64,000 nt of DNA from Iris pallida (Eukaryota; Streptophyta; Magnoliopsida; Asparagales; Iridaceae), in NCBI GenBank assembly GCA_029216955.1, contig JANAVB010015600.1, forward strand, positions 30,556,374 to 30,620,373, given 5' to 3'. Below the pieces are notes generated by a model. It saw only the letters and a program-made list of their open reading frames with translations, was not told the origin of the DNA and did no database searches. Below, in pieces: positions 11,567-24,748 of the stretch (position 1 is its first letter; each line of letters begins with the position of its first letter). Position numbers and translations under genes: made by a program.

Positions 11567-12072
11567 TGTCAACCAAACATATATCTCCACCGTTGGAGTT
11601 GTTCACAACATCATTATTTTCCATATTTCTATAAACACAAATAAATTAAGTAAGACACATTTAATTTATTGATAAAAACCAAAGGTTAAAACAAGTATAA
11701 CAACGGATACTTAGAAACATGATAAAATAAACATAAAACTAGAACTAAACTGGAAAAGTTCAAATAATCTCAAATTCAACTTAATCATTTTTGATATTTT
11801 CGTTGCCATCATTAGCATCATCACCCCAAAACTTAATTGCTCCACTTGGCTCGTTTAGGTAATCTTCAACATCCAAATGAGTGAATTCCATTAGATCATT
11901 TTCATCTTCAAGAATGTTGCTAAAATTTGCAAAGTTGCTATCTTTCTCTTTTTCTTTACTCTTTATAGATGTTTGGTAAAGGTCAATTAGGTACTTTGGT
12001 GTACGACAGGTACGAGACCAATGCCCTTTTGCTCCACATCTGTAGCAAGCTTCTTCATAATTCTTCGGAGAA
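11567..12072 (-). pseudogene. Copia-2 protease start and gag C-terminus
   Basis: Minus-strand continuation of gag-protease. The segment at 11567-11625 matches the Copia-3 region just before and into DSGST. Near 12060-12000 lies a gag knuckle region corresponding to CYRCGAKGHWSRTC in Copia-3. Between them is an acidic stretch also shared with Copia-3. No long frame remains. Confidence 0.7.
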
Positions 12073-12882
12073 TCAACTTTTGTACCCTTTTTTTAATCTT
12101 GTTTTTCGCCATTTTTTCCACCTCAAGTGGTATGGCCCAACCTTCTTGTTGAAGGGTTGATGGTTAGGACCACCATGGTTTTGAATTTTACCATGACTAT
12201 AACTGTGACCACGACCGCGACCACGTCCTTGTCTATAGTTATTTGCATTCGCTTCAGGGTATGGCTGTGATCCAGTAGGGTGGGAGTTGTGGTTTCTCAT
12301 TAGGAGCTCATTATTTTGTTCGGCAACAAGAAGACATGAGATCAGTTGAGAATATTTTTTAAATCCCTTTTCATGATACTGCTGCTGCAGGAGCATATTC
12401 GTGGCATGGAAAGTAGTGAATGTCTTTTCTAACATGTCTTCTTTAGTAACATTATCTCCGCATAATCTCATTTTAGACACAATTTTGAACATTGCAGAGT
12501 TATATTCGTTTACTGATTTGAAGTCTTGCAACCTCAGGTGCATCAAATCATAGCGAGCTTTTGTGAGTATCACACTCTTTTGGTGATCATAACGTTCCTC
12601 TAAGTTTTTTCATAGAACGGCTGGGTCTTTCACTCCAAGGTATTCGGATTTCAGCCCTTTATGGAGGTGATGTCGAATAAAAATCATTGCTTTTGCTTTA
12701 TCTTGTTCGCTTGCCTCATTTTTCTCTTTGATTGCATGTGCAAGGTTCTTTGCACTCAAATGAATTTCTGCCTCAAGAACCCAAGTTAGATAATTTCTTC
12801 CGGAAATATCAAAAGCAGCGAACTCAAGCTTGGTGATGTTTGCCATTGTCTGAATTTTTTTTATATTTAGAATATAATACAC
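12073..12882 (-). pseudogene. Copia-2 gag, frameshifted
   Basis: Two minus-strand frames, 12882-12610 and 12573-12073. The first begins near MANITKLEFAAFDISGRNYL (ATG at 12846), a common plant copia gag start. The second continues with MHLRLQDFKSVNEYNSAMFK and MLLQQQYHEKGFKKYSQLI, then an Arg/Gly-rich nucleic-acid-binding tail. The break lies between 12573 and 12610. Gag forms the virus-like particle. Copia-3 has a gag break at the homologous place, so the shift may predate the two copies or be a translational frameshift. Confidence 0.88.
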
Positions 12883-13868
12883 ATGCTCAAATCTACATGT
12901 TTGAGTTCTATCAATTTGGCTTCAAGTCTTTTATTCCTTCAAATTTTCTTTATGAAACTTCAGGTTCATAAAGCTATAAAATATTTGTCATATTGTAAAA
13001 AAAATACAAAGCTCCAAGATGGTTGCTCAATTTATTGTGTTGTTAAATTAACTTCACCGAATTTTCTTCCATACTAGATCAATTAGTTCATGTTTGCTTA
13101 TTTAGCTTATTGAGTAAAGCTTAAGCCTAATATTAGCAAACTGAGATCAAGATAAATGAATTTAGACTTACCGATGTGTGGTTGTCCTTTGCAGTTTGTA
13201 TCATTGCTTGGACTAAATACAATAGACACACAATCTAATGATTACTTAAACTATTAGCATTGAGGCTTCATGACATTTGATATAAAGAACAAGTAGACAA
13301 ATGAGATACTAATTAATCCTGGTTATTTTGAATATTTTATGGCTAATAAAATTCATGGGAAAATGAGATATTGATGAATCCTGGCCACTTAAATTCATGA
13401 GAAGTCCCAAGTTCCCTTTTTTTCAAATAATATTTGGCCTAGTCCAAAATATTTAACAATATCCAAAATTTAAAAATAGCTATGATTCATCTAAGTATAC
13501 TGGTTTTGAATACAAAATTATGCTACAACGACACATTATTAAACCAAATTACAATTATGGACACCAAACGTCTGTATTTCCTTATTGTTGGACAGAACAA
13601 ATCAATTATATACGACAAATTTTATTTCCAAAATAATATATTATTGCCTAAAGAATTTCTTGGAAATACGTTTGTAGTCAAGTTCTGGTTTTGGATAAAG
13701 TTCAAAGCAGTTTGTGAGATTGCATAGATCAACAAAGTATACGCGATTTAAAAAAAATCTAAGCTATATGAACAATTTTCTTTGATATTAGGTTTAATTA
13801 TACAATATGAATCAGGAAAAATTCAAGAAAAGATTACATCACATGCACATAGTTTTGGGATTTAGATC
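12883..13868 (-). other. Copia-2 untranslated leader, gag-proximal part
   Basis: AT-rich non-coding sequence between gag and the site where element A entered. The last ~150 bp next to gag match the Copia-3 leader (61080-61266), with an insertion of about 70 bp in Copia-3. The remainder does not match Copia-3. Confidence 0.7.
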
Positions 13869-16695
13869 TGTCACTCCCCGTTTTCGGAATGCGTATTTTT
13901 TTATATATGTGTACAACTCCTGTGTATTTATTTAGTATTTATCATGTATTATTCTGTATTTAAATTTCTTTAGTTTCATGTTAATTAATTATCTGCTCTT
14001 AAATTTTTATGTTAATTAATTTCCTGCAAATTTTATTTCTGCAATTATATTTCTGCAATTTTATTACCTGCATTTTATTTGCTGCTTTAGTGTTATTGGG
14101 TTTCGGTTTGCTGGATCCCCTTAAACCCGGCCCAACATCCCACCTACCACCACTTCCCCTATTTAAAGCTTCCATCTCTTTCTCTCTCATTACTTCATTC
14201 TCACCATTACTTCTTCTTCTTCCTCTCATTACTCTCCACCACCTACCAGCAGCAGGAGAAGGCAAGTGCAAACTTGCTTCTCAATCACACATTTTTATGG
14301 TTCATTTGCCTTCTTCTCGTGATTCCAAGAGAGATTAGTTCTTAGCATTTTTGATTTCTACGGCTGGTTTTCTCTAGATCTAAGTTATAGTATTTTGGCT
14401 GTTCTTGGGTTCTTGGTCCACCAACTTAGCGTGTATTTTGGCACCGGAGCAAAGGCTCCATAGGACTTGGAGTTTGGGAGATGTTTCACGCACACGTTCT
14501 TACGTGCTCGCGTAAACATCAGCCCAGTCACGCACACGTCTATACGTGTTTACGTGTATTTTCAGTCACGCCCGCATTTGCGTGCGTGTATTTTCAGTCA
14601 CGCCCGCATTTGCATGCGTGTATTTTGAGTCACGCTCGCATTTGCGTGCGTGTATTTTCAGTCACGCCCGCATTTGCATGCGTGTATTTTGAGTCACGCT
14701 CATGTCCATGAGCTTGCGTGCGTGACTTTTCACGATCACATTGTGCGTGACTTTTGGGTGCATGACTTTTTACCCTCACGTTGAGAGTGCGTGCGTGAAT
14801 CACTTGTCACGCTTCACTTTTCACACCCACACTTGCCAGCGTGTATTATGTTATACGCTCACTCCTCCATGCTAGACTTAGCGTGACTTGTTGGTCTTAG
14901 CAGAGACTTCTTGCGTGACTTTTGGACTTAGCTTAAGACTTGTTGGCGTGACTTCCTGGCTTGGGTGTTTTTATTCTGTTCCATACTTTATTTATTTAAT
15001 AGTAGCATGATAATTCCTATTATATCCTTACGCCTTTTTACATGAACCCGAAATTCTTAGCATGTTAATATTTTAAATACCTATATTGTGTATTAGTGCC
15101 AAATGTCTGGATTGGTATATGGGTATCCAGTGAGACTGGAACTTGACCCTTGAGAGTTATAGACTCGACCCTATTTAATGCTAAATGATTTTCATGCCTT
15201 GTCACCATTAATGACGATGGTTATTTGACTAATTGATCATGCGTTCCTAGTTGGAACTAAGAGACTGGCTAGTCGTCTTATTACAATGAATGAATGAGAC
15301 ACGTTCATGTTATGAACTATTGTAATCGACTGGCTGATCCCGAATATTGACATACATGCACATGCAGGCTTCAATCTATTTATTTAATTATTTATTTATT
15401 TATTTTCTATAAAAGAAGCATGTGTACCTTATGGTCAAGGCATGATTACCATGGTTAGATTTGATTGTTGTATTACGCTATGTAAGACCTGCAACCTAAC
15501 CGCACTGGTATCGTTGTAGAGTTGTACATATCGTACCCCGTACGAAAGTACTCATTTGAATGACCACGATCCATGGTATGGGATTTCATTCAACGTAGGG
15601 ACTATTAAGTTAAATAAAATAATGATTGCATGGAGAGAATGGATTCCGAGTTCTTACATGGCAGCCCCCTTGGGACGAATAGTACCCGACGGGCCGGCTA
15701 GTTCCCACAGATACTGTAAATCTGTCACACGGGCAGGGAACAGTATATGCTTTTATTATTATTGTATATTGACGGGCGTCCTGCTAGGACTCGTCTAATT
15801 CATGCATGGCGCACATGATTGACTGGATAGACTAGCCTTGCTCGCACATAGTAAGAACTGAGGAATCTTTATTGCATTATTCCAGGATAACTTGGGACTC
15901 ACATAGCAAGCCGTAGAATTTGATTGGCCGTTCAAGATGATTTGGTTGTGTACTGTACTACTCTGTTACCTAACTGGATGATCAGAATGTCAGGACATGA
16001 CGGGCCAACTTCTGTCCTTGTTTGGTTGGGAGGTTGGTTCGAAGTGTCGTGATGTGATGTGAATCCTAGTAGCAAGCAGAGATCTATTATATATTCTTTT
16101 ACTTACTGGTTTATGTCCTTCATATCGTCCTTCCTTGTGGTACTTGCTATTAGAGGTCTAACCTCTCTGGTTTTGCATGGCCAGACTTAGAGCCGGTGCC
16201 CGAGGATCCAGCGTACTTCTACCTCCAAGATGGTCAATACTAGAGGCATGATTGCAGGAGGATTCGAGTGGGTTCCTTACTTCACCGCTCGTTTTGTTAA
16301 TTACCTTATTACTTAGCCGTTTGGCACCACATGTTAGTCGGATTGTCTTGTACTTACTTTTACATGATTGTAATTAAGTCAGACTGTAGTGATAACAATT
16401 GTGTATACTTGCTATATCATCTGGCTATATTTTGTAAAGCCAGATCTCAAGAACATTTTGACTGAGCGTTTGGGACGCCTTACTGCTTTATCTTACATGT
16501 TCTCTATTTTTGTTTCCTTGCTTGAATGATTGAGACAATAGATGTGAAATGACCATAGTAAGACCTTTATGTAGTATGCACCCCCTCGTCTGGTTAGACA
16601 GCATTGATCGTATTATACGGTATTCATCTACCCGTAATACGTAGCTGGCTGAGTCATTCCCCCGCTCTCCAGTATTCTGGTTCTGGGGCGTGACA
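13869..16695 (+). repeat. Element A 5' LTR
   Basis: 2827 bp, TGTCACTCCCCG to GGGGCGTGACA. It contains a TATA-like CCTATTTAAAGC around 14158-14169 after a CT-rich tract, and the 32-bp repeat array at 14553-14700. Homologous to the 3' LTR and to the solo LTR at 8533-11561. Confidence 0.93.
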
Positions 16696-17005
16696 AGGTT
16701 TTAGTGGTGGCCCATGCAGGTCTGATTTCAGACTTGTGGGGTTTTGATTTATAGGATGTCTCAATCACACATGTTCCCCTTGATCTCCTGATTCGTTATT
16801 CTCAACTCTTGCTTGACATTCCGGTATCTTTGACTTCATTGATCCTTCATGTCCGATCGTTTGATTGTTCTCTTGTCCCTTTTCTTAGGGGCACTTTGTC
16901 CGCAGCGGTCAGAGCTGGGCAGCAACAACAAGGGCAACATGGACAACATGACCAGGTTGGTCAGCAACAAGGGCCAGTCTCACCTCAGGAGACTATCCAG
17001 GAAGA
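16696..17005 (+). other. Element A leader with primer-binding region
   Basis: Starts eight bases before the block GTGGTGGCCCATGCAGGTC (16704-16722). The TGG inside this block is the probable PBS start, although the tRNA is not recognised. The same 19 bases occur after the 5' LTRs of elements B and C. The remainder is non-coding up to the gag ATG at 17006. Confidence 0.75.
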
Positions 17006-18139
17006 ATGATAGTAGAACCATCGGTTGGACCGCAGTATCCAGATATTCCAGACCCACCCATAGTTCCACCTACCCCTGTGGAAGTGGACACACCAGCCCT
17101 TCTGGAGATCATGAGAGGAATGATGGCCACTCAGCAACATCAGATGTTGGTCCAGCAGCGCATGCACACTCAGCTACAAGAGCAGAATGTGTTGCTCAAC
17201 CAAGGATTGCAGACGGCTTTGGAAAGAGGAGTGAGGGCTGATTCAGGAGCATCAGCCAGGTTTTGCAAGTACAACCCCCGTCGTTTCGAGGGCACGGAGG
17301 ATGCCACTCAGCAGATGCGTGGCTTAAGGATATAGAGGCTATTCTGACAGCGGCTAAGGTACCGGCAGAAGAGCGTGTGGATCTAGTGAAGTTGTTACTT
17401 CAGGATCTCGCACGTGATTGGTGGGAATCAGAGGAAGTGGGCATCAGACGTCCTGTGGCTTGGGACGATTTTGCTACGAGATTCAAGACCAAGTACTATG
17501 GAGTTGTGGCGCAGTTTGAGCTACAACAGAAGTTTATCAACCTCAGGCAGGCCGGCAAGACGGTAGATGTTTGCAGCGGAGTTCTGCAGATTGAGTAGAT
17601 TCGCCCCAGAGATGGTAGCAAAGAGCGCCATAGGGCCATGAGGTTTCAGCAAGGGTTTCATCTCGAGCTCTTGCAATTGATAGAGGGGCACAACTACCAG
17701 ACTTTTGATGAGATATTGACGGCAACTCGAAGGCATGAGCTCACCATTCAGAGGCTTGCGACAAGGACTGGGGACAGAAGAGATCCCACAGTCAGATAGA
17801 AGGAGGAGGGGGAGCAGCGCCCGAACAACAGCACCATCCACTGGCATTCGTATCCACGATGTGGCGATACGAGGACCAGCACCACCCAGGCAGCAGCAGC
17901 AGCAGCAGCAACAGAGGAAGAACCAGCAACCCCCGGCGGGCTGCACTTATTGTGGGAAGATGGGACACACTCGAGATGTGTATCGGACATTAAATGGACT
18001 GTGTCTGATATGTGGAAATCCAGACCATCGGGTTACCACATGTCCCATGAATTCGAGGTCAGGAGGACCAGGGCAGCAGTTTCCTGCTCTGTCCAGCACC
18101 AGGGGCAGGCCAGTATCGGGGACCAGCGGTGGCAGTTAG
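17006..18139 (+). pseudogene. Element A gag, multiple frameshifts
   Basis: The first frame (17006-17335) begins with a Pro/Val-rich stretch and a Gln-rich helix, then RFCKYNPRRFEGTEDATQQ. The capsid core continues in another frame (17263-17598) as LLQDLARDWWESEE, WDDFATRFKTKYYG and QKFINLRQAGKTV, typical of plant gypsy Retrotrans_gag. After a stop and further shifts, 17735-18139 has a polyQ tract encoded by CAG repeats and a double zinc knuckle starting at 17942: CTYCGKMGHTRDVY (last ligand Cys changed to Tyr), then CLICGNPDHRVTTC. At least three frameshifts show that the gene is dead. Confidence 0.9.
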
Positions 18140-18608
18140 GCCATTGGCGCAGCGTCCGTTAGTACCGCAGGCTCAGATGTTTCGGCAGCAGGGACCGCCG
18201 ATGCAGCAACACCAGCATAGACCACCCCAGCATCATCAAGGCAGGGGCCAGCAGCAGCACCAGGCTAGGCCGCAGCATGGAAATCAGCAAGGAGGTCGAG
18301 GGCAAGCATTCACTCTGTCCTTGGAAGAGGCATTGGCATCGGGAGATGTTGTGGCAGGTAACATTCTCGTCTCATATCCCGCAGTAGCATTGTTTGATTC
18401 GGGAGCATCCCATTCATTTATATCTGCACGATTTGCGACACGACTAGGAATGGAGTTCGAGGCATTGCCAGGGAGGTTGAATATACTCACTGGTAATGGG
18501 CTCGTAGGAGTTAGTAGAGTTATTTTAGCATGTAGCATTGTAGTTTGCGGGCATTCCTTACCTGTCCGGTTGATAGAATTTCTGTTGGAAATTTCGACGT
18601 TATCTTAG
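18129..18608 (+). pseudogene. Element A protease segment
   Basis: A Gln/Pro/His-rich linker (residues 8-60) is followed by AFTLSLEEALASGDVVAG and the aspartic protease active site VALFDSGASHSFISA (D90, near base 18396). This retroviral-type protease would cut the gag-pol polyprotein. The frame ends at 18608, while the RT frame begins upstream at 18545 in a different phase, so a one-base-type shift separates them at about 18575. Confidence 0.88.
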
Positions 18609-20413
18609 GCATGGACTGGCTGAAAGACAGTCATGCGACAATAGATTGTCGTAGAGGGAATGTATCTTTTGATATTCCAGGCATGAAGAGATTTACCTTA
18701 GTCAGATCAGAGGCAACTCAACAAGAGCAGGAAGTAGTGACGGCAATGGAGGAAGTTCAGATTCCGAAGGTAGTTGAAGAGTTTCTAGACGTATTTCCCG
18801 AAGAACTTCCAGGTCTACCACCAGTTAGAGATATTGAGTTCAGTATAGAATTGGCACCAGGAACTAAACCGATATCAGATCGGGTTTACAGAATGGCGGA
18901 TTCAGAGCAGGCCAAGGTATATGAGCACATAGAGGAATTAAAGGAGAAGAAGTTCATTCAAGCTAGCATGTCACCATGGGCAGCACCAGTGGTACTTGTG
19001 GAAAAGAAGGATGGGTCGTCCAGATTGTGCATTGACTACAGGAAGCTTAACGCGGCAACAGTGAAGAACAAGTACCCATTACCCCGGATCGATGACTTAT
19101 TTGATCAGTTGAGCAGAGCTAGAGTTTTCTCCAAGATAGACCTTCGTTCAGGGTACCATCAGGTGAGGGTTCGGAAGAAAGATATTCCCAAGACAGCATT
19201 CAGGTCGAAGTATGGGCATTACGAATTCTTAGTAATGCCATTTGGTTTGACCAATGCTCCAGCTATATTCATGGATTTGATGAACCGCATCTTTATGCCA
19301 TATTTAGACCAGTTTGTCGTTGTGTTTCTTGACGACATTCTCGTATACTCTGCTAGTGAAGAGGAGCATGAAGACCACCTCAGAAAAGTGTTGCAGGTTC
19401 TGAGAGAGAACCAGTTGTATGCCAAGCTCAGCAAGTATGAGTTTTGGTCGGATCACATTTCATTTTTGGGTCATATCATATCAGGAGCTGGAGTGGCAGT
19501 AGATCCCAAGAAGGTAGAAGCAGTAGAGAGTTGGCCAGTGCCCAAGACCGTAGCAGATGTGCGGAGTTTCTTGGGATTGGCAGGATATTACAGAAGGTTT
19601 GTGTCAGACTTTGCAAGGCTTTCAGCGCCCATGACCCGTTTGACCCAAAAGGATGTGCCATTCGTTTGGTCGGCAGAATGTCAGACATCATTCGAGACTT
19701 TGAAGCAGAAGTTGATATCAGCACCTATTCTTACATTGCCAGTTGGACCCGGAGGTTTTACAGTATATTGTGATGCGTCAGGTAAAGGACTTGGATGTGT
19801 CCTTATGCAACATGGGAAGGTGATAGCATATGCATCTAGGCAGCTTCGGGACCACGAGAAGAATTACCCAACTCATGATTTGGAGTTAGCAGCAGTAGTG
19901 TTTGCTCTGAAGCTATGGAGGCATTACTTATATGGTGACCGGGTGGAGATGTACACAGACCATAAAAGTCTGAAGTACATCTTTACTCAGAAGGAACTGA
20001 ACATGAGGCAGAGAAGGTGGTTGGAGTTGATCAAGGATTATGACGTGGAGCTTCAGTATCACCCAGGCAAGGCTAATGTGGTAGCAGACGCTCTCAGCAG
20101 GAGAGGCGGCGCATTTATGTTGACAACGCAGAAGCATATCTTAGAAGACCTTCAAGAGATGGGCATCGAAGTTATACTTCCTAGTGATGTAGAAGTTCTA
20201 ACAAGTCTACAAGTTCAATCCGACTTGGTAGGCAGGATCAAGGTAGCTCAGGCACAAGACCCAAGGATTCAGAAGCTTAGGGCAGAATGTGAGTCAGGAC
20301 TCAGGAAGGAGATGAGGATCCACGAAGATGGTACACTTAGGTTCGGATCGCGTCTATGTGTGCCTAGTGGAGATATCAGACAGGAGGTTATGGCAGAAGC
20401 TCACAGTTCTTAA
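18545..20413 (+). CDS. Element A pol: reverse transcriptase and RNase H
   Basis: A 622-codon open frame. After the protease tail ([17 protein letters not shown]) comes the RT domain: [18 protein letters not shown], the motif [19 protein letters not shown], the first catalytic Asp D199 ([13 protein letters not shown]) and the catalytic pair D263-D264 in FLDDILVYS. The RNase H domain has D410 ([11 protein letters not shown]), E448 (THDLELAA), D472 ([11 protein letters not shown]) and D515 (VVADALSRR). All key residues are present. The frame stops with TAA at 20411-20413, just before the integrase zinc finger region, at a point where related polyproteins continue. The start shown is the first ATG in frame, not a natural initiation site. 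Confidence 0.93.
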   Translation: MRAFLTCPVDRISVGNFDVILGMDWLKDSHATIDCRRGNVSFDIPGMKRFTLVRSEATQQEQEVVTAMEEVQIPKVVEEFLDVFPEELPGLPPVRDIEFSIELAPGTKPISDRVYRMADSEQAKVYEHIEELKEKKFIQASMSPWAAPVVLVEKKDGSSRLCIDYRKLNAATVKNKYPLPRIDDLFDQLSRARVFSKIDLRSGYHQVRVRKKDIPKTAFRSKYGHYEFLVMPFGLTNAPAIFMDLMNRIFMPYLDQFVVVFLDDILVYSASEEEHEDHLRKVLQVLRENQLYAKLSKYEFWSDHISFLGHIISGAGVAVDPKKVEAVESWPVPKTVADVRSFLGLAGYYRRFVSDFARLSAPMTRLTQKDVPFVWSAECQTSFETLKQKLISAPILTLPVGPGGFTVYCDASGKGLGCVLMQHGKVIAYASRQLRDHEKNYPTHDLELAAVVFALKLWRHYLYGDRVEMYTDHKSLKYIFTQKELNMRQRRWLELIKDYDVELQYHPGKANVVADALSRRGGAFMLTTQKHILEDLQEMGIEVILPSDVEVLTSLQVQSDLVGRIKVAQAQDPRIQKLRAECESGLRKEMRIHEDGTLRFGSRLCVPSGDIRQEVMAEAHSS

Positions 20414-20440
20414 TATTCTATTCACCCTGGAGGGACCAAG

Positions 20441-21715
20441 ATGTACCAAGATATCAAGCAACATTTCTGGTGGAACGTGATGAAGAGAGAGATAGCTAGA
20501 TTTGTTTCCCGTTGCTTGGTATGTCAGCAAGTGAAGGCAGAACAGCAGAGGCCAGCTGGGTTATTGCAACCGCTTCCTATCCCGGAATGGAAATGGGAGC
20601 ATATTACAATGGACTTTGTGACCGGTTTACCGAGATCACCAAGTGGTAAAGACGCTATTTGGGTGATAGTAGACCGGCTTACGAAGGTAGCACACTTTCT
20701 TTCTTTCAGAGTAGGACAATCTACAGAAAAGTTGGCGGAGTTATATATGCAACAGATAGTCAGGCAGCATAGAGTCCTTGTCAGTATTGTGTCGGATCGA
20801 GATACCTGCTTTACATCGTATTTCTGGAAGAGCTTAAATCATAGTCTGGGTACCAAGTTAAGGTTTAGCACGGCTTACCATCCGCAGACGGATGGGCAAT
20901 CAGAAAGAACGATTCAGACTTTAGAAGATATGTTACGAGCTTGCACTCTAAATTTTGGAGGGTCTTGGGAGAGTCACCTGTACTTGGTCGAGTTCTCATA
21001 CAACAATAGTTATCAAGCCAGTATCCAGATGGCGCCATTCGAAGCATTATATGGTAAGAAGTGCAGGTCACCGCTTGCATGGGATAATATCGGGGAGAGG
21101 AAGATGCTAGGCCCAGAAATGATTGTTCAGACGGTTGAAGTAGTTAAAGGGATTAGAGAGCGACTTCGAGTTACGCAGGATCGACATCGTCATTGGGCGG
21201 ATCAGTATCGTAGGCCGCTAGAGTTTACTGTTGGGGACCACGTATTCTTGCGGATCTCACCTACTCGTGGGGTCATTAGATTTGGCGTTCGCGGGAAATT
21301 GAGTCCGCGGTACGTAGGCCCATTTGTTATCCTTGATCGGATAGGCGATGTTGCTTATCGTTTATCACTCCCACCTTCGTTACGAGAGGTGCATGACGTG
21401 TTTCATGTATCTCAATTACGTAGGTATGTATCGGACCCAAGCCATGTCCTCGATCACTCTGAGCTGGTTGTTGGTACCAACCTGTCTTACGAGGAACAGC
21501 CTGTGTCCATTTTGGACCGAAGAGAGAAGATACTCAAGAACCGAACAATTAATCTTGTCCGTGTTGCTTGGGGTCATCACTCCTTGGGAGAGTCAACGTG
21601 GGAACGTGATGATGATATCCGATCACGGTATCCACACCTGTTTGACTCACAAGGTATATCTTTTTCTGTATACCTTGATTGTCTTGATTTCTCATGCTTA
21701 TCGCCTTATGGATAG
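20441..21715 (+). CDS. Element A pol: integrase with chromodomain
   Basis: 424 codons. The second half of the HHCC finger is C25 and C28 (RCLVCQQVK); the His part lies at and before the TAA at 20413. The catalytic triad is D58 (ITMDFVTGLP), D119 (SIVSDRDTCF) and E155 (HPQTDGQSERTIQTLE). The GPF/Y module is near 293-296 (YVGPFVIL). Residues ~353-400 (PVSILDRREKIL, VRVAWGHHSLGESTWE) form a chromodomain, which in chromoviruses is thought to direct integration to particular chromatin. All catalytic residues are intact, but the frame is separated from RT by one stop. Confidence 0.93.
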   Translation: MYQDIKQHFWWNVMKREIARFVSRCLVCQQVKAEQQRPAGLLQPLPIPEWKWEHITMDFVTGLPRSPSGKDAIWVIVDRLTKVAHFLSFRVGQSTEKLAELYMQQIVRQHRVLVSIVSDRDTCFTSYFWKSLNHSLGTKLRFSTAYHPQTDGQSERTIQTLEDMLRACTLNFGGSWESHLYLVEFSYNNSYQASIQMAPFEALYGKKCRSPLAWDNIGERKMLGPEMIVQTVEVVKGIRERLRVTQDRHRHWADQYRRPLEFTVGDHVFLRISPTRGVIRFGVRGKLSPRYVGPFVILDRIGDVAYRLSLPPSLREVHDVFHVSQLRRYVSDPSHVLDHSELVVGTNLSYEEQPVSILDRREKILKNRTINLVRVAWGHHSLGESTWERDDDIRSRYPHLFDSQGISFSVYLDCLDFSCLSPYG

Positions 21716-21901
21716 AACTACCTGATATCGTAGATTGATGGATTTACATATATAGTACTTACTTTTGATATGGTAACAATGATTGCTTGCTCACTAGAAT
21801 TGCTTGATCACTAGAATTGCTTGTATTAGTTTAGCCCCGATATTTCTACCTGCATGGATTTGAAATTCTGAGGACGGAATTTTTTCTAAGGTGGGTAGAG
21901 A
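21716..21901 (+). other. Element A 3' non-coding end and polypurine tract
   Basis: Ends with GAGGACGGAATTTTTTCTAA followed by GGTGGGTAGAGA directly before the 3' LTR. This matches the conserved end of plant Tekay/Del-like elements and is shared in form with elements B and C. Confidence 0.8.
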
Positions 21902-24748
21902 TGTCACTCCCCGTTTCCGGAATACGTATTTTTTTATATATGTGTACAACTCCTGTGTATTTATTTAGTATTTATCATGTATTATTCTGTATTTAAATTC
22001 CTTTAGTTTCATGTTAATTAATTATCTGCTCTTAAATTTTTATGTTAATTAATTTTGTGCAAATTTTATTTCTGCAATTATATTTCTGCAATTTTATTAC
22101 CTGCATTTTATTTGCTGCTTTAGTGTTATTGGGTTTCGGTTTGCTGGATCCCCTTAAACCCGGCCCAACACCCCACCTACCACCACTCCTCCTATTTAAA
22201 GCTTTCATCTCTTTCTCTCTCCTCATTACTTCATTCTCACCATTACTTCTTCTTCTTCCTCTCATTACTCTCCACCACCTACCAGTAGCAGGAGAAGGCA
22301 AGTGCAAACTTGCTTCTCAATCACCCATTTTTATGGTTCATTTGCCTTCTTCTCGTGATTCCAAGAGAGATTAGTTCTTAGCATTTTTGATTTCTACGGC
22401 TGGTTTTCTCTAGATCTAAGTTATAGTATTTTGGCTGTTCTTAGGTTCTTGGTCCACCAACTTAGCGTGTATTTTGGCACCGGAGCAAAGGCTCCATGGG
22501 ACTTGGAGTTTGGGAGATATTTCACGCACACGTTCTTACGTGCTCACGTAAACATCAGCCCAGTCACGCACACGTCTATACGTGTTTGCGTGTATTTTCA
22601 GTCACGCCCGCATTTGCGTGCGTGTATTTTCAGTCACGCCCGCATTTGCATGCGTGTATTTTGAGTCACGCTCGCATTTGCGTGCGTGTATTTTCAGTCA
22701 CGCCCGCATTTGCATGCGTGTATTTTGAGTCACGCTCATGTCCATGAGCTTGCGTGCGTGACTTTTCACGATCACATTGTGCGTGACTTTTGGCGTGCGT
22801 GACTTTTTCACCCTCACGTTGAGAGTGCGTGCGTGAATCACTTGTCACGCTTCACTTTTCACACCCACACTTGCCAGCGTGTATTATGTTATACGCTCAC
22901 TCCTCCATGCTAGACTTAGCGTGACTTGTTGGTCTTAGCAGAGACTTCTTGCGTGACTTTTGGACTTAGCTTAAGACTTGTTGGCGTGACTTCCTGGCTT
23001 GGGTGTTTTTATTCTGTTCCATACTTTATTCATTTAATAGTAGCATGATAATTCCCTATTATATCCTTACGCCTTTTTACATGAACCCGAAATTCTTAGC
23101 ATGTTAATATTTTAAATACCTATGTTTGTGTATTAGTGCCAAATGTCTGGATTGGTATATGGGTATCCAGTGAGACTGGAACTTGACCCTTGAGAGTTAT
23201 AGACTCGACCCTATTTAATGCTAAATGATTTTCATGCCTTGTCACCATTAATGACGATGGTTATTTGACTAATTGATCATGCGTTCCTAGTTGGAACTAA
23301 GAGATTGGCTAGTCGTCTTATTACAATGAATGAATGAGACACGTTCATGTTATGAACTATTGTAATCGACTGGCTGATCCCGAATATTGACATACATGCA
23401 CATGCAGGCTTCAATCTATTTATTTAATTATTTATTTATTTATTTTCTACAAAAGAAGCATGTGTACCTTATGGTCAAGGCATGATTACCGTGGTTAGAT
23501 TTGATTGTTGTATTACGCTATGTAAGACCTGCAACCTAACCGCACTGGTATCGTTGTAGAGTTGTGCATATCGTACCCCGTACGAAAGTAATCATTTGAA
23601 TGGCCACGATCCACGGCATGGGATTTCATTCAACGTAGGGACTATTAAGTTAAATAAAATAATGATTGCATGGAGAGAATAGATTTCCGAGTTCTTACAT
23701 GGCAGCCCCCTTGGGACGAATAGTACCCGACGGGCCGGCTAGTTCCCACAGATACTGTAAATCTGTCACACGGGCAGGGAACAGTATCTGCTTTTATTAT
23801 TATTGTATATTGTATATTGACGGGCGTCCTGCTAGGACTCGTCTAATTCATGCATGGCGCACATGATTGACTGGATAGACTAGCCTTGCTCGCACATAGT
23901 AAGAACTGAGGAATCTTTATTGCATTATTCCAGGATAACTTGGGACTCACAATAGCAAGCCATAGAATTTGATTGGCCGTTCAAGATGATTTGGTTGTGT
24001 ACTGTACTACTCTGTTACCTAACTGGGATGATCAGAATGTCAGGACATGACGGGCCAACTTCTGTTCTTGTTTGGTTGGAAGGTTGGTTCAAAGTGTCGT
24101 GATGTGATGTGAATCCTAGTAGCAAGCAGAGATCTATTATTATATTCTTTTACTTACTGGTTTATGTCCTTCATATCGTCCTTCCTTGTGGTACTTGCTA
24201 TTAGAGGTCTAACCTCTCTGGTTTTGCATGGCCAGACTTAGAGCCGGTGCCCGAGGATCCAGCGTACTTCTACCTCCAAGATGGTCAATACTAGAGACAT
24301 GATTGCAGGAGGATTCGAGTGGGTTCCTTACTTCACCGCTCGTTTTGTTAATTACCTTATTACTTAGCCGTTTGGCACCGACATGTTAGTCAGATTGTCT
24401 TGTACTTACTTTTACATGATTGTAATTAAGTCAGACTGCAGCTGATAACAATTGTGTATACTTGCTATATCATCTGGCTATATTTTGTAAAGCCAGATCT
24501 TAAGAACATTTTGACTGAGCGTTTGGGACGCCTTACTGCTTTATCTTACATGTTCTCTATTTTTGTTTCCTTGCTCGAATGATTGAGACAATAGATGTGA
24601 AATGACCATAGTAAGACCTTTATGTAGTATGCACCCCCTCGTCTGGTTAGACAGCATTGATCGTATTATACGGTATTCATCTACCCGTAATACGTAGCTG
24701 GCTGAGTCATTCCCCCGCTCTCCAGTATTCTGGTTCTGGGACGTGACA
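21902..24748 (+). repeat. Element A 3' LTR
   Basis: 2847 bp, TGTCACTCCCCG to GGGACGTGACA. The 32-bp repeats lie at 22588-22738. Flanked on the right by AGATT and then Copia-2 leader sequence. Confidence 0.93.

Larger units (their letters stand above)
13869..24748 (+). mobile_element. Element A: full-length Ty3/gypsy chromovirus (Tekay/Del-like)
   Basis: Two LTRs of about 2.83-2.85 kb (13869-16695 and 21902-24748) with TGTCACTCCCC...GTGACA ends flank a 5.2 kb internal region. That region encodes, in order, gag, protease, RT, RNase H, integrase and a C-terminal chromodomain. Integrase after RNase H is the Ty3/gypsy order and the chromodomain marks a chromovirus. Flanks AGATC (13864-13868) and AGATT (24749-24753) look like a target duplication with one change. 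It is inserted in the leader of Copia-2. Over the first ~350 bp the LTRs differ by nine substitutions and one 3-base indel, by eye. Confidence 0.95.
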